A stretch of DNA of 64,000 nt from Pseudorhodoferax sp. Leaf265 (GCF_001422365.1 NZ_LMMT01000038.1:321045-385044), one strand, 5' to 3'; shown: positions 9,402 to 18,655, counted from the first letter of the stretch. Notes: generated by a model not told the origin, from the sequence alone. Numbers and translations are program-made.

Positions 9402-10262
9402 TTGTCTGATCGCCTTGCCGTCCTGCCGCAATACCTGTTGCCCAAGCACCGTCTGACACGGTTCGCAGGACGGGTGGCCTCGGCCCGGCGCGGCGCACGC
9501 ACCACGGCGCTGATCCGCTGGTTCGTCAACAAGTATGGCGTCGACATGGCCGAGGCGGCCGATCCGGACATCGCGTCCTATCCCAGCTTCAACGAGTTCT
9601 TCACGCGGGCGCTCAAGGACGGCGCGCGGCCACTCGCGCAGGCCGATCTGGTCTGCCCGGTCGATGGCGCCATCAGCCAGTTCGGCCGCATCGAGGACGA
9701 CCAGATCTTCCAGGCCAAGGGCCACGCCTATTCCACGCGCGCGCTGGTCGGCGGCGACGCGGCGCTGGCCGGGCATTTCCGCCATGGCAGCTTCGCCACG
9801 CTGTACCTGAGCCCGCGCGACTACCACCGCATCCACATGCCCTGCGACGGGCGGCTCGTGCGCATGGTCTACGTGCCGGGCGAGCTGTTCTCGGTGAACC
9901 CGACCACGGCGCGCGGCGTGCCGGGCCTGTTCGCGCGCAACGAGCGCGTGGTCTGCGTGTTCGAGACGGCGCACGGCCCCTTCGTGCTGACCCTGGTGGG
10001 CGCCACCATCGTCGGCAGCATGGCGACCGTGTGGCACGGCGTGGTGAATCCGCCGCGGCTGGGGGAGCTGCGCGAATGGCGCTACGACGGCGATGAAGCC
10101 ATCACGCTGCGCCAGGGCGAGGAGATGGGCCGCTTCCTGCTGGGCTCCACCGTGGTGATGCTGTTCCCGCAAGGCCCGCTGGCCTTCAACCCCGACTGGG
10201 CGCCGGCCCGTGCGATCCGCCTGGGCGAGCGCATGGCCGACTGGGGTTCTCCAGCTACTTGA
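9402..10262 (+). CDS. psd: Phosphatidylserine decarboxylase (pyruvoyl-dependent)
   Basis: This inner-membrane-associated enzyme converts phosphatidylserine to phosphatidylethanolamine. The 286-residue product starts at a TTG (9402), placed after an AGGAAGAGAG ribosome-binding stretch (9384-9393) and giving the standard N-terminus SDRLAVLPQYLLPKH. The self-cleavage motif LGST is present in GRFLLGSTVVMLFPQ, where the Ser becomes the pyruvoyl group. Conserved YPSFNEFFTRALK and LSPRDYHRIHMP segments support the call. No in-frame ATG precedes the homologous region. It converges on purU with an 8-bp overlap of the 3' ends. Confidence 0.93.
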   Translation: MSDRLAVLPQYLLPKHRLTRFAGRVASARRGARTTALIRWFVNKYGVDMAEAADPDIASYPSFNEFFTRALKDGARPLAQADLVCPVDGAISQFGRIEDDQIFQAKGHAYSTRALVGGDAALAGHFRHGSFATLYLSPRDYHRIHMPCDGRLVRMVYVPGELFSVNPTTARGVPGLFARNERVVCVFETAHGPFVLTLVGATIVGSMATVWHGVVNPPRLGELREWRYDGDEAITLRQGEEMGRFLLGSTVVMLFPQGPLAFNPDWAPARAIRLGERMADWGSPAT

Positions 10263-11109
10263 AGATCACGGTCTTGTGGCCGTTCAGCAGCACGCGGTGC
10301 TCGCTGTGCCACTTGACCGCGCGCGCCAGCACCTGGCTCTCGGTGTCGCGGCCCATGGCCGTCAGGTCTTCCACGGTCTTGCTGTGGTCCGCGCGGGCCA
10401 CGTCCTGCTCGATGATGGGGCCTTCGTCCAGGTCGGCCGTCACGTAGTGCGCCGTGGCGCCGATCAGCTTCACGCCGCGGTCGTGCGCCTGGTAGTAGGG
10501 CTTGGCACCCTTGAAGCTGGGCAGGAACGAGTGGTGGATGTTGATCGCGCGGCCGGCCAGCTTGCGGCACAGGTCGTCCGACAGGATTTGCATGTAGCGC
10601 GCCAGCACCACGAGTTCGGCGTTCTCGCCCTGGATCACCTCCAGTGCGCGTGCCTCGGCCTGGGTCTTGGTGGCGCCGGTCACCGGGATGTGGTGGAACG
10701 GCACGTTGTAGCTGGCCGCCAGCTGGTAGAAGTCGCGGTGGTTGGAAACGATGGCGCGGATGTCCACCGGCAGCAGCCCGCTCTTCCAGCGGAACAGCAG
10801 GTCGTTCAGGCAATGGCCTTCCTTGCTGACCATGATGACGGTGCGCATGGGCTCGGCCGTGGCATGCAGGCTCCAGCGCATCTGGAAGCCTTCGGCGAAC
10901 GGGGTCAGCTGGGCCTGCAGCGTGGCGTGGTCGTCGCTGCTGGCGAAGCGCACGCGCATGAAGAACAGGCCGGTGGCGTGGTCGTTGTACTGGGCCGCCT
11001 CTTCGATGTTGGCCCCGCGCTCGAACAGGAAGCCGGACACGGCGTGGACGATGCCGGTGCGGTCGGGACAGGACAGGGTCAGGATGTAGGAGGCGCTGGT
11101 CGTCGTCAT
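10255..11109 (-). CDS. purU: Formyltetrahydrofolate deformylase
   Basis: This hydrolyses 10-formyl-THF to formate and THF, balancing one-carbon pools and supplying formate to PurT. The 284-residue protein has an N-terminal ACT domain (about residues 6-85, LTLSCPDRTGIVHAVSGFL) and a C-terminal formyltransferase domain with the catalytic Asn and His in INIHHSFLPSFKGAKPY and the catalytic Asp in DEGPIIEQD. The start at 11109 gives the family N-terminus; the frame extends upstream only in antisense to the ChaN-like gene. Confidence 0.95.
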   Translation of the reverse strand: MTTTSASYILTLSCPDRTGIVHAVSGFLFERGANIEEAAQYNDHATGLFFMRVRFASSDDHATLQAQLTPFAEGFQMRWSLHATAEPMRTVIMVSKEGHCLNDLLFRWKSGLLPVDIRAIVSNHRDFYQLAASYNVPFHHIPVTGATKTQAEARALEVIQGENAELVVLARYMQILSDDLCRKLAGRAINIHHSFLPSFKGAKPYYQAHDRGVKLIGATAHYVTADLDEGPIIEQDVARADHSKTVEDLTAMGRDTESQVLARAVKWHSEHRVLLNGHKTVIFK

Positions 11110-11137
11110 AGGGGCGCGATTGTCGCAGCCCCCCGCT

Positions 11138-11941
11138 TCACCTGCCCAGGCGCTGGCGCAGCGCGGTGCAATGGTCCCTGGCCGGCAGCGCGGGTGTGGT
11201 CCACACCGTGTCGAAGGCTGGTGCTGCAGTGGCCGTTCCGCCAGCCTGCAGACGCACGGCACGCACCGTGAAGCCAGGTGGCAGGTGTTGCGGCACGCCG
11301 AGTTGCCGGTCGACATGCCCGCTGCCGGCCAGCAGCAGCACCACCTGGCCTGTCCGGGCCGCGGCCTGCAGCGCGCGGGCCATGGACTGGTCGCGCGCGA
11401 TCTGGATGCGGGCCATGGGCGCCAGTTGTGTCGCCGGCAGCAGATCGCAGTGGCCGGCGCGGATGGCCTGCCGCTGCGCGGCCAGGGCCGGCGGCGGCAG
11501 CGTGGCGTCCAGCGTCTCGTCCTGCATGACCGCGGCAAAGCGCACGCGTGGCAGGTTGCCGCCCAGCACCGGAACGCCCGCCTGCACGGCGGCCATCACC
11601 GCCGGCCCGTAGGCCGCCCAGGGCCAGGCCTTGTCGTTCCACTGCAGCGCCTGGCGTACGGCCGCTTCGTCCGCCTGGGGTGGCAGGCCAGCCGTGGTCT
11701 GGCCGGCATCGGCCATTTCGACAACCAGGGCCGCGAGCCGGCCGCGGCTGGACAGGTCGCGCACGGCGCGGGCATGGGCCTGTTGGTGTTCGGGGGCGTC
11801 GTGTTGCTCACCCAGCAGGATGGCATCGGCCGGCAGAAGGGCCGAAACCCCGTCCTGAGAGCGTCCGCTGGCGCAGCCGCCCAACAAAAAGGCCACCAGA
11901 ACGGTGGCCAGGATGACAAAAATGCGCGGAGCCCGTTGCAT
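11138..11941 (-). CDS. ChaN-family (haem-binding uptake, Tiki superfamily) lipoprotein
   Basis: A 267-residue predicted lipoprotein: start 11941 gives MQRAPRIFVILATVLVAFLL followed by the lipobox LGGC, so the mature protein would begin at a lipidated cysteine near residue 24. The body has the ChaN/Tiki features LLGEQHDAPEHQQAHARAV and VVEMADAGQ near the N-terminus and LLAGSGHVDRQLGVPQHL near the C-terminus. ChaN in Campylobacter binds haem and is tied to iron uptake; here no iron-uptake genes are adjacent, so the role is inferred from the family only. Confidence 0.82.
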   Translation of the reverse strand: MQRAPRIFVILATVLVAFLLGGCASGRSQDGVSALLPADAILLGEQHDAPEHQQAHARAVRDLSSRGRLAALVVEMADAGQTTAGLPPQADEAAVRQALQWNDKAWPWAAYGPAVMAAVQAGVPVLGGNLPRVRFAAVMQDETLDATLPPPALAAQRQAIRAGHCDLLPATQLAPMARIQIARDQSMARALQAAARTGQVVLLLAGSGHVDRQLGVPQHLPPGFTVRAVRLQAGGTATAAPAFDTVWTTPALPARDHCTALRQRLGR

Positions 11942-11988
11942 GCCCCGATGATGCACCGGACCCGGCGATGGCCGGCCCGGTGGCAGGG

Positions 11989-12321
11989 TCAATGCATCAC
12001 GACCGGGTTCTGCGCCAGTTCGGCATAGCGGTCCAGCGTGTCCTCGACCTCTTCCTGGGTCGGCGTGTGGGCACGCCAGGCAGCGATCTGCTGCTGGAAC
12101 AGTTCGGCCCAGGAACCATCCAGATAGACCTCCTTGCCGGAGCGCTTGTCGACGATCTCGAAACCGTGGCGTTCCAAGGCCGGATGGGTGGCAGGCGTGG
12201 CGTCCTTGTCCTTGGCACGCGCGACCAGACCCACGCCATCCTGCATCTGCACGTCGATGTCACCGGCGTGCGGCTCCATGTGGACCACCACGAAGGAGTC
12301 GGAGTCATACAGCATGTTCAT
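11989..12321 (-). CDS. BTH_I0359-type protein (DUF3567)
   Basis: A 110-residue soluble protein of a small family found in Betaproteobacteria. The start gives MNMLYDSDSFVVVHM, matching the family's N-terminal pattern, and the middle contains HGFEIVDKRSGKEVYLDGSWAELFQ (positions about 52-76). No function is known. It is transcribed away from the DUF3108 gene upstream, with about 110 bp between them that contain a perfect small hairpin. Confidence 0.85.
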   Translation of the reverse strand: MNMLYDSDSFVVVHMEPHAGDIDVQMQDGVGLVARAKDKDATPATHPALERHGFEIVDKRSGKEVYLDGSWAELFQQQIAAWRAHTPTQEEVEDTLDRYAELAQNPVVMH

Positions 12322-12430
12322 GTCGGTGCCCTTTCCAATTGGCGCTATCTTGCTCCCTAGATTGCAACTTCCGGGCCGGTTTCAAGGCCGGACTGTGGTA
12401 GTCCTGCGACTACCTGCCAAAAAAGTCCGT
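12322..12430 (-). promoter_or_regulatory. Intergenic region with perfect hairpin (12397-12414)
   Basis: The gap between the DUF3108 stop and the DUF3567 start holds a perfect inverted repeat, GGTAGTC-CTGC-GACTACC (12397-12414), with a run of six A on the plus strand (T on the minus strand) between it and the DUF3108 stop. The T run precedes the hairpin in the direction of transcription, so it is not a standard intrinsic terminator. The DUF3567 promoter presumably lies here, but no strong sigma70 pair is obvious. Confidence 0.35.
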
Positions 12431-13558
12431 TCAGGGGCTGTCCACGCTGCGCAGCAGCTGGTCCACGAAGTCGCCGTTGGGCTGGGTGATGCGCACCCGC
12501 ACGGGCATGTAGGCCAGGCTGGGGGCCAGCCAGGCCTCGACCTTCTGGTCGAATTCCTTGCGCGGGTTGCGCGTGAGCTTGAGGGTCTGCAGGTTGTCGT
12601 AGGGCAGGTAAGAGAGTTCCTCGCCCTGGATCGTGAAGGTCCAGACATCGGCGTCGCGCGGGCCGACCACGGGCAGCGTGACGCTGGCGCCCGCCCCGAA
12701 GCGGGCCGGATCGCCCGCCACCATGGCAGAGAGCTGCAGCAGCACGCTGAGTTGGTCCTGCGCATCGGGCAGCAGCGGCGCGCTGGGCGTGTTCGCGCTG
12801 AAGCTCACGATGCCCTTGTCGCGCTCGAAATGCGCCGCCAGGTCGCGCTTGCGCCATTTGTCGGAGAAGCGCGTGGGCTCCAGGCCGCGTTCGCTGAGCT
12901 TGCCGCTGCTGGTGCGCACGCGCGAGCCGATCAAGAAGGCGCTGTATTCGAGCCGGGCGTCGTAGGTCTTGCCGTCCTGCAGCCACAGCAGTTCGCCCAT
13001 GGCGTGGTAGGTCTGCTGCTTGGCCTCTCCCGTCAGTGTGTACTTGAGCCGCACCGAGCCGGGGATGCCCAGGGCCAGGGCGGTCGCGGGGGCTGGGGGC
13101 GCCGCCGGCTCCGGGGCTGGCGCTGGGGCAGGTGCGGGTCCCGCTTCTGGCGCGGAGGCCGCCTGTGCTGGTGGCTCGGGCTGGGAGGCGGCTTCCTGTG
13201 CAGGCACAGCAGCCGGATCGGGCTCCACGGCTGGGGGCTCTGGTGCCGCCATGGCAACGGGCGCCTCGGCCACCGGCGCGGGTGGCGCCGCGGCCTCCGG
13301 TGCGGGACGTGGCTTGCGGCGTGGAGGGGGGGGCGGCGGTGGCGCAGGTTCCGGTGCCGCGACCACGGGCGCTGGCGGTGGCTGGACCACGATGCTGCGC
13401 GTGGTGAAGGCGCGGGTCTGCGCGAGGTCGGGCGGCGCCAGCATGGCCGGCAGTTGCTGCAGCGCCACCAGGTGGGCCAGGACCACGACCGCGCCCAGCG
13501 CCAGCAGCGGCCGGCTGCTGCGCGAATTGCTTGTATCCTGCGCCCCACCGGCCGCCAT
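12431..13558 (-). CDS. DUF3108 domain protein with proline/alanine-rich TonB-like linker
   Basis: A 375-residue envelope protein. After a short cytoplasmic N-terminus it has one membrane helix (LLALGAVVVLAHLVALQQL, near residues 15-33), then a roughly 120-residue linker very rich in Pro, Ala and Glu, like the periplasm-spanning part of TonB. The C-terminal DUF3108 domain (about the last 220 residues; starts near YTLTGEAKQQTYHAMGELL) is predicted periplasmic. Start 13558 was preferred because it leaves 71 bp to the divergent hydrolase gene and places the helix near the N-terminus; ATGs at 13609 and 13660 are alternatives, the last overlapping the neighbour. Function unknown. Confidence 0.75.
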   Translation of the reverse strand: MAAGGAQDTSNSRSSRPLLALGAVVVLAHLVALQQLPAMLAPPDLAQTRAFTTRSIVVQPPPAPVVAAPEPAPPPPPPPRRKPRPAPEAAAPPAPVAEAPVAMAAPEPPAVEPDPAAVPAQEAASQPEPPAQAASAPEAGPAPAPAPAPEPAAPPAPATALALGIPGSVRLKYTLTGEAKQQTYHAMGELLWLQDGKTYDARLEYSAFLIGSRVRTSSGKLSERGLEPTRFSDKWRKRDLAAHFERDKGIVSFSANTPSAPLLPDAQDQLSVLLQLSAMVAGDPARFGAGASVTLPVVGPRDADVWTFTIQGEELSYLPYDNLQTLKLTRNPRKEFDQKVEAWLAPSLAYMPVRVRITQPNGDFVDQLLRSVDSP

Positions 13559-13629
13559 GCGATCTGCTTGCACGCCCGGATTGTCTGCCGGGCGCTGGCC
13601 CGGCGCCATCGAGCCCCACCGATCACCCC

Positions 13630-14625
13630 ATGAAACTCGCCACCTACAAGGACGGCTCACGCGACGGCCAGCTGGTCGTCGTCTCGCGCGACCTGGCCAG
13701 TGCGCACTACGCCACCCATGCCGCCCACCATCTGCAGCAAGCCCTGGACGATTGGAACTTCATCGCCCCGCAGTTGCAGGACCTCTACGACGCGTTGAAC
13801 GCCGAGCGCGCGCGCCATGCGTTCCCGTTCGACCCGCGTCAGTGCATGGCGCCGCTGCCCCGCGCCTGCCATTGGGCGCTGGCCCAGGCCTGGGAGCACG
13901 GCCTCGAGCCCGCCGACGCGGCCGATCCGGGCTTCCGCCTGGCCGCAGGCGACAGCCTGTGCGGCCCCTGCGACCCGCTGGTGCTGGCCGCCGAGCAGCT
14001 GGAGATGGACTTCGGCGCCGGCCTGGCCGTCGTCACGGGGGACCTGCCCCAGCGCGCCAGCCCGGCCCAGGCACTGGAAGGCGTGCGCCTTCTGCTGCTG
14101 GCCAATGCCGTGCAGCTGCAGGCGGCCGGCCTGTCGGCCGTGCAGCGCCTGCCCGCCACGGCCTTCGGCCCGGTGGCCGTGACGCCCGACGAACTCGGCG
14201 AGGCCTGGGCGCAGGGCCGCGTGGGCCTGGCGCTGCAGACCAACTGGAACGGCCGGCGCGTGGGCATCGCCGACGCCGACGAGGACATGCGCTGGTCCTT
14301 CGGTGAGCTGATCGCCCACCTCTGCGCCACGCGCGGCCTGCGCGCCGGCAGCATCGTGGGCGCCGGCACCGTGCGCCAGCGCGGCGTGGACAACGGCAAG
14401 CGGCGTGACTGGCCCAAGGGCTACCACGCGATCGCCGACAAGCGCGCCTTCGAGCAGGCGCAGGACGGCGAGGTCCGCACCGCTTTTCTGCGCCTGGGCG
14501 ACACCGTGCGCACCGAGATGAAGGACGGCGAAGGCCACAGCCTGTTCGGCGCGATCGAGCAGGAGATCGTGGCGCTGGACCGCGCCGAGGCCAGACCCGC
14601 CAGCGGCTTCGCGCCGGTGCAGTAA
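13630..14625 (+). CDS. Fumarylacetoacetate hydrolase family protein
   Basis: A 331-residue FAH-superfamily protein. The N-terminus MKLATYKDGSRDGQLVVVSRD is typical of the bacterial fumarylacetoacetase-like proteins that hydrolyse C-C bonds in aromatic catabolism. Metal-site acidic residues are present in LEMDFGAGLAVV, and RVGLALQTNWNGRRVGIADADEDMRW (given here by its position, residues 196-221) lies in the catalytic domain. No homogentisate genes are beside it, so the true substrate is uncertain. The next gene, phaM, starts 42 bp later. Confidence 0.85.
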   Translation: MKLATYKDGSRDGQLVVVSRDLASAHYATHAAHHLQQALDDWNFIAPQLQDLYDALNAERARHAFPFDPRQCMAPLPRACHWALAQAWEHGLEPADAADPGFRLAAGDSLCGPCDPLVLAAEQLEMDFGAGLAVVTGDLPQRASPAQALEGVRLLLLANAVQLQAAGLSAVQRLPATAFGPVAVTPDELGEAWAQGRVGLALQTNWNGRRVGIADADEDMRWSFGELIAHLCATRGLRAGSIVGAGTVRQRGVDNGKRRDWPKGYHAIADKRAFEQAQDGEVRTAFLRLGDTVRTEMKDGEGHSLFGAIEQEIVALDRAEARPASGFAPVQ

Positions 14626-14667
14626 GCTGCACGCGTGCCCCACAACCCCGACCCAGGAGGAGACCCC

Positions 14668-15318
14668 ATGAGCAACGAGACACCCGCCGCCGGCTTCGGC
14701 AAGTTCGTCCCCGGCTTCGACTTCCTGCAAAGCCTGGCCAAGGGCGCGGCGCAGAGCATGCCGCAGATGCCTGGCCTGGGCGGTTGGGTTGCCCCCACGC
14801 TGAGCGTGGAAGACCTGGACAAGCGCATCAGCGAACTCAAGGCCGTGCAGTTCTGGCTGGACCAGAACGCCATGGCGCTCAAGGCCACGATCCAGGCGCT
14901 CGAAGTGCAGAAGATGACGCTGGCCACGCTCAAGGGCATGAACGTGAGCATGTCCGAGGTGGCCAAGGCCTTCACGGTACAACCGCCCGAAGCCACCACG
15001 GCGCGCGCACCGGCGCCTGCGTCCGTGGCCAGGCCAGCACCCGAGCCCGCGCCAGCGGCCGCGCCGCAGGCCGAGGAAGCCGCCGATGGCGAAGGGGCGC
15101 GGCCCGGCGTCATCGACGCCATGCAATGGTGGGGTGCGCTGACGCAGCAGTTCCAGCAGATCGCCGCCACGGCCATGAAAGAGGCCGCAGCCCGTGCCAC
15201 GCCCGAGCCGGGCGCGGCGCCCGCGCGGCCGCATGCCGCCGCCAAGACGCCTGCCGCACCGGCCAGGAAAGCCGCAGCCCCCACCAAGAAGGCGGCACCG
15301 CGCAAACGTGCCCCTTGA
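14668..15318 (+). CDS. phaM: PhaM-type polyhydroxyalkanoate granule-associated protein
   Basis: A 216-residue protein resembling PhaM of Ralstonia/Cupriavidus, which binds PHB synthase and DNA and distributes PHB granules to daughter cells. The N-terminal 100 residues contain FGKFVPGFDFLQSL and the helical segment TLSVEDLDKRISELKAVQFW; then comes an Ala/Pro-rich linker, a second helical patch with MQWWGALTQQFQQIA, and a Lys/Ala-rich tail (AKTPAAPARKAAAPTKKAAP) of the histone-H1-like DNA-binding type. An AGGAGG ribosome site ends 8 bases before ATG 14668, which decides the start. Confidence 0.85.
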   Translation: MSNETPAAGFGKFVPGFDFLQSLAKGAAQSMPQMPGLGGWVAPTLSVEDLDKRISELKAVQFWLDQNAMALKATIQALEVQKMTLATLKGMNVSMSEVAKAFTVQPPEATTARAPAPASVARPAPEPAPAAAPQAEEAADGEGARPGVIDAMQWWGALTQQFQQIAATAMKEAAARATPEPGAAPARPHAAAKTPAAPARKAAAPTKKAAPRKRAP

Positions 15319-15393
15319 GGCGCGGCCCGACGCGCCCATGCGTGCCATGGGGCCAAGCGCTGCGGCGCGTGCGGCCCATGGCAGGATGACCCC

Positions 15394-16662
15394 ATGAAGC
15401 TATTTCCCTACGCCCACGCGACCCACCCGCAGTGGCGGATGGCCGCCGGCCTGGTGCTGGCGCAGCTGCGCGCGCAGCTGGCCCTGCCGGATTACGCGAG
15501 CGCGCCCGCGCTGGCGCTGCTCTACATCACCGACCACTACGCCAGCGCGGCCCAGGACATCCTGGACCACCTGAGCGCCGAACTGCCGGAGGTCACCGAC
15601 TGGTCGGGCACGGTGGGCGTGGGCATCGCCGCCAACAACGTCGAGTACTTTGACGAGCCCGCCATGGCCGTCATGCTGCTGGGCCTGCCGGCGCACCAGT
15701 ACCGCGTGTTCTCGGGCGTGGCGCCGCTGGGCATGGCCTTCGAGGCGCACACGGCCCTGGTCCATGCCGACGGCAACACCCAGGATCTCGCCGAACTCGT
15801 GGCCGAGATGGCGGGCCGCACCGACACCGGCTACCTGTTCGGTGGCCTGGCCTCCAGCCGCGGTAGCACGGTGCAGTTCGCCACCGGCGGCAACGGCAAC
15901 ATCAAGGGCCAGGGCGGCGCGCGCGGCGTGTTCCACGGCGGCCTGTCGGGCGTGGCCTTTACGCAGGACGTGGCGCTGAGTTCGCGCGTGACCCAGGGCT
16001 GCCAGCCCATCGCGCCCGAGCGCAGCGTGACGGCCTGCGAGGGCAACGTCGTCACCGCGCTCGATGGTGAGCCCGCGCTGCAGGTGCTGCTGGGCGACCT
16101 AGGCGTCTCGCTCGACGAGCCGCGCGAGGCCCTGGGCCGCGTGCGCGCCACGCTGGCCGGGCTGCGTGCCGCACCCGGTGCTGCCGGCAGCGACGCTGTG
16201 CGTCGGCCTGGAAGCTTCGGCCCCGATGTGCGCGTGCGCCACATCATCGGCCTGGACCCGGCGCGCGCGGGCGTGGCGATCGCCGAGACGCTGGAGATCG
16301 GCATGCGGCTGTCGTTCTGCCAGCGCAATGCGCAGGCCGCGCGGGCCGATCTGGTCCGCGTCTGCGCCGAGATCCGCGAGGAACTGGAGCCCGAGGACAT
16401 GCCAGCCGAGGCCGCGCTCGCGCTGTCGAACAACCTGGCCGCCTCGGCGCCGCACCCGGCGCGGCGCATGGCCGGCGCCGTGTATGTGAGCTGCGCGAGC
16501 CGCGGCGGCGCGCACTTCGGCGGCCCCAGCGCCGAGCTGCAGATCGTGCGCCACGCGCTCGGCGACGTGCCGCTGGTCGGTTTCTTCGCGGGCGGCGAGA
16601 TCGCCCGCCACCACCTGTACGGCTATACCGGTGTGCTGACGGTGTTCACCGCGACGGATTGA
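15394..16662 (+). CDS. FIST-domain (FIST_N/FIST_C) sensory protein
   Basis: A 422-residue soluble protein with FIST_N followed by FIST_C domains, a predicted small-ligand sensor that usually signals through histidine kinases or chemoreceptors. Supporting segments are WSGTVGVGIAANNVEYFDEP in the first domain and GCQPIAPERSVTACEGNVV and GGPSAELQIVRHALGDVPLVGFFAGGEIA (residues about 371-399) in the second. No kinase or GGDEF gene is adjacent, so the partner is unknown. Confidence 0.85.
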   Translation: MKLFPYAHATHPQWRMAAGLVLAQLRAQLALPDYASAPALALLYITDHYASAAQDILDHLSAELPEVTDWSGTVGVGIAANNVEYFDEPAMAVMLLGLPAHQYRVFSGVAPLGMAFEAHTALVHADGNTQDLAELVAEMAGRTDTGYLFGGLASSRGSTVQFATGGNGNIKGQGGARGVFHGGLSGVAFTQDVALSSRVTQGCQPIAPERSVTACEGNVVTALDGEPALQVLLGDLGVSLDEPREALGRVRATLAGLRAAPGAAGSDAVRRPGSFGPDVRVRHIIGLDPARAGVAIAETLEIGMRLSFCQRNAQAARADLVRVCAEIREELEPEDMPAEAALALSNNLAASAPHPARRMAGAVYVSCASRGGAHFGGPSAELQIVRHALGDVPLVGFFAGGEIARHHLYGYTGVLTVFTATD

Positions 16663-16720
16663 GCCCCCGGCCACGCCTGCGGGCGTGGCAGCATGGCGGC
16701 ATCCACAATCCTGGGCAGCC

Positions 16721-18655
16721 ATGATCGCCGACGACCAGACCCACCCCAACCAGTTCGCCCTGCTGCGCCAGCGCCGCTTCGCGCCGTTCTTCTGGACGCA
16801 GTTCTCGGGCGCGGCCAACGACAACCTGTTCAAGTTCGCCTTCACGGTGATGGTGACCTACCAGTTGAGCGTGGCCTGGCTGCCGCCGGCCATGGCGGGG
16901 CTGGTGATCGGCGCGCTGTTCATCCTGCCGTTCCTGCTGTTCTCGGCCACCAGCGGGCAACTGACCGACAAGCTGCCCAAGACCCAGGTGATCCGCTTCG
17001 TCAAGAACCTGGAGATCGCCATCATGGCGCTGGCGGCGGTCGGCTTCCTCTCGGGCAACGTGGGCCTGCAGGTGCCGCTGCTGCTGGCCTGCACCTTCCT
17101 GATGGGCCTGCACTCCACGCTCTTCGGGCCGGTCAAGTTCGCCTACCTGCCCCAGGTGCTGCACGAGCGCGAACTGACGGGCGGCAACGGCATGGTGGAG
17201 ATGGGCACCTTCGTCGCCATCCTGCTCGGCAACATCGTGGGCGGGCTGCTGATCGCGCTGCCCGGCGTGGGCCGGACCTACGTGGCCATCGGCTGCGTGG
17301 GCCTGGCGCTGGCGGGCCGGCTTGCGGCGCAGGGCATACCGCAGCTGCCGGCCACCGACCCGCAGTTGCGCATCAACTGGAATCCGGTCAGCGAGACCTG
17401 GCGCAACCTCAAGCTCGCGCATGGCAACACCGTGGTGTTCCGCTCGCTTTTGGGCATCAGCTGGATGTGGTTCTTCGGCGCGGTGTTCCTGAGCCAGTTC
17501 CCCAGCCTGGCCAAGGAGGTGCTGCACGGCGACGAGCACGTGGCCTCGCTGCTGCTCGTGGTGTTTTCCATCGGCATCGCCATCGGCTCGCTGCTCTGCG
17601 AGGTGCTGAGCCGGCGCCATGTGGAGATCGGCCTGGTGCCGCTGGGCGCGATCGGCATGAGCGTGTTCGGCGTGGACCTGTACTTCGCGCTGCGCGGCCT
17701 GCCGGCCTCCACCCTGCTGGGTCTCTCGGAGTTCTTGGCCCGGCCCGCGCACTGGCGCGTCATGGCCGACCTGGGGCTGCTGGCGCTGTCGGCCGGCCTG
17801 TACAGCGTGCCCATGTACGCGCTGATCCAGCTGCGCAGCCCGGCCACGCACCGTGCCCGCATCATCGCGGCCAACAACATCCTCAATGCGCTGTTCATGA
17901 TCGCGAGCAGCCTGATCGCAGGCGCGCTGCTCGGCGCGGGCTTCACGGTGCCGCAGGTGTTCCTGTTCACGGCCCTGGCCAATGCCGTCGTGGGTCTGTA
18001 CATCTTCCTGCTGGTGCCCGAGTACCTGCTGCGCTTCATCGCCTGGGTGCTCTCGCACTTCGTCTACCGCTTTCGCGTGCGCGGCGACGCCCACATCCCG
18101 CTGGCCGGGCCGGCCGTGCTGGTCTGCAACCACGTGAGCTTCGTCGACGCCATCCTGCTCATGGCCGCAAGCCCGCGGCCGATCCGCTTCGTGATGGACC
18201 ACCGCATCTTCCGCGTGCCGGTGCTGGGCTGGCTGTTCCGGCTGGCCAAAGCGATCCCGATCGCGCCGCAGAAGGAGGATCCCGCAGCCTATGCCGCCGC
18301 CATGGCCGCGGCGGCCCAGGTGCTGCGCGAGGGCGATCTGCTGGGTATCTTCCCGGAGGGCGGCATCACGCGCGACGGCAGCTTGCAGACCTTCAAGGGT
18401 GGCGTGGCCAAGATCCTGACCCAGGCCCGCGCCGACGGCCTGGCCGTGCCCGTGGTGCCGATGGCGCTGACCAACCTGTGGGGTTCGTACTTCAGCCGCA
18501 TCGAGGCCGGCGGGGCCATGGTGCGGCCGTTCCGGCGCGGCGCCTTCAGCCGCGTGGGCTTGAACGTGGGGCCCGCGCTGGCGTTTGACACGGCGACGCC
18601 CGAGGCGCTGCAGGGCGCGGTAGCCGCCTTGTTGGTCCAGCAGCCGGGAGAATGA
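16721..18655 (+). CDS. MFS transporter/1-acylglycerophosphate acyltransferase fusion (LplT-PlsC type)
   Basis: A 644-residue inner-membrane protein. Residues about 1-425 form an LplT-like major-facilitator domain (FFWTQFSGAANDNLFKFAF at the N-terminus), which in E. coli flips lysophospholipids inward. Residues about 430-640 form a PlsC acyltransferase domain with the NHxxxxD motif in VCNHVSFVDAILL (His near 469) and FPEGGITRDG. E. coli has a separate lplT and an aas gene that adds an acyl-ACP synthetase; that third domain is absent here. Likely role: uptake and re-acylation of lysophospholipids. Start 16721 gives MIADDQTHPNQFALL. The stop overlaps the next start (ATGA). Confidence 0.88.
   Translation: MIADDQTHPNQFALLRQRRFAPFFWTQFSGAANDNLFKFAFTVMVTYQLSVAWLPPAMAGLVIGALFILPFLLFSATSGQLTDKLPKTQVIRFVKNLEIAIMALAAVGFLSGNVGLQVPLLLACTFLMGLHSTLFGPVKFAYLPQVLHERELTGGNGMVEMGTFVAILLGNIVGGLLIALPGVGRTYVAIGCVGLALAGRLAAQGIPQLPATDPQLRINWNPVSETWRNLKLAHGNTVVFRSLLGISWMWFFGAVFLSQFPSLAKEVLHGDEHVASLLLVVFSIGIAIGSLLCEVLSRRHVEIGLVPLGAIGMSVFGVDLYFALRGLPASTLLGLSEFLARPAHWRVMADLGLLALSAGLYSVPMYALIQLRSPATHRARIIAANNILNALFMIASSLIAGALLGAGFTVPQVFLFTALANAVVGLYIFLLVPEYLLRFIAWVLSHFVYRFRVRGDAHIPLAGPAVLVCNHVSFVDAILLMAASPRPIRFVMDHRIFRVPVLGWLFRLAKAIPIAPQKEDPAAYAAAMAAAAQVLREGDLLGIFPEGGITRDGSLQTFKGGVAKILTQARADGLAVPVVPMALTNLWGSYFSRIEAGGAMVRPFRRGAFSRVGLNVGPALAFDTATPEALQGAVAALLVQQPGE

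Noticed and set aside
6867-10172. Very long open frame (about 1100 codons) on the minus strand
   Set aside because: Only the last 489 codons resemble a protein (GlcD). The rest is antisense to psd and out of frame with the LysR gene, a consequence of high GC.
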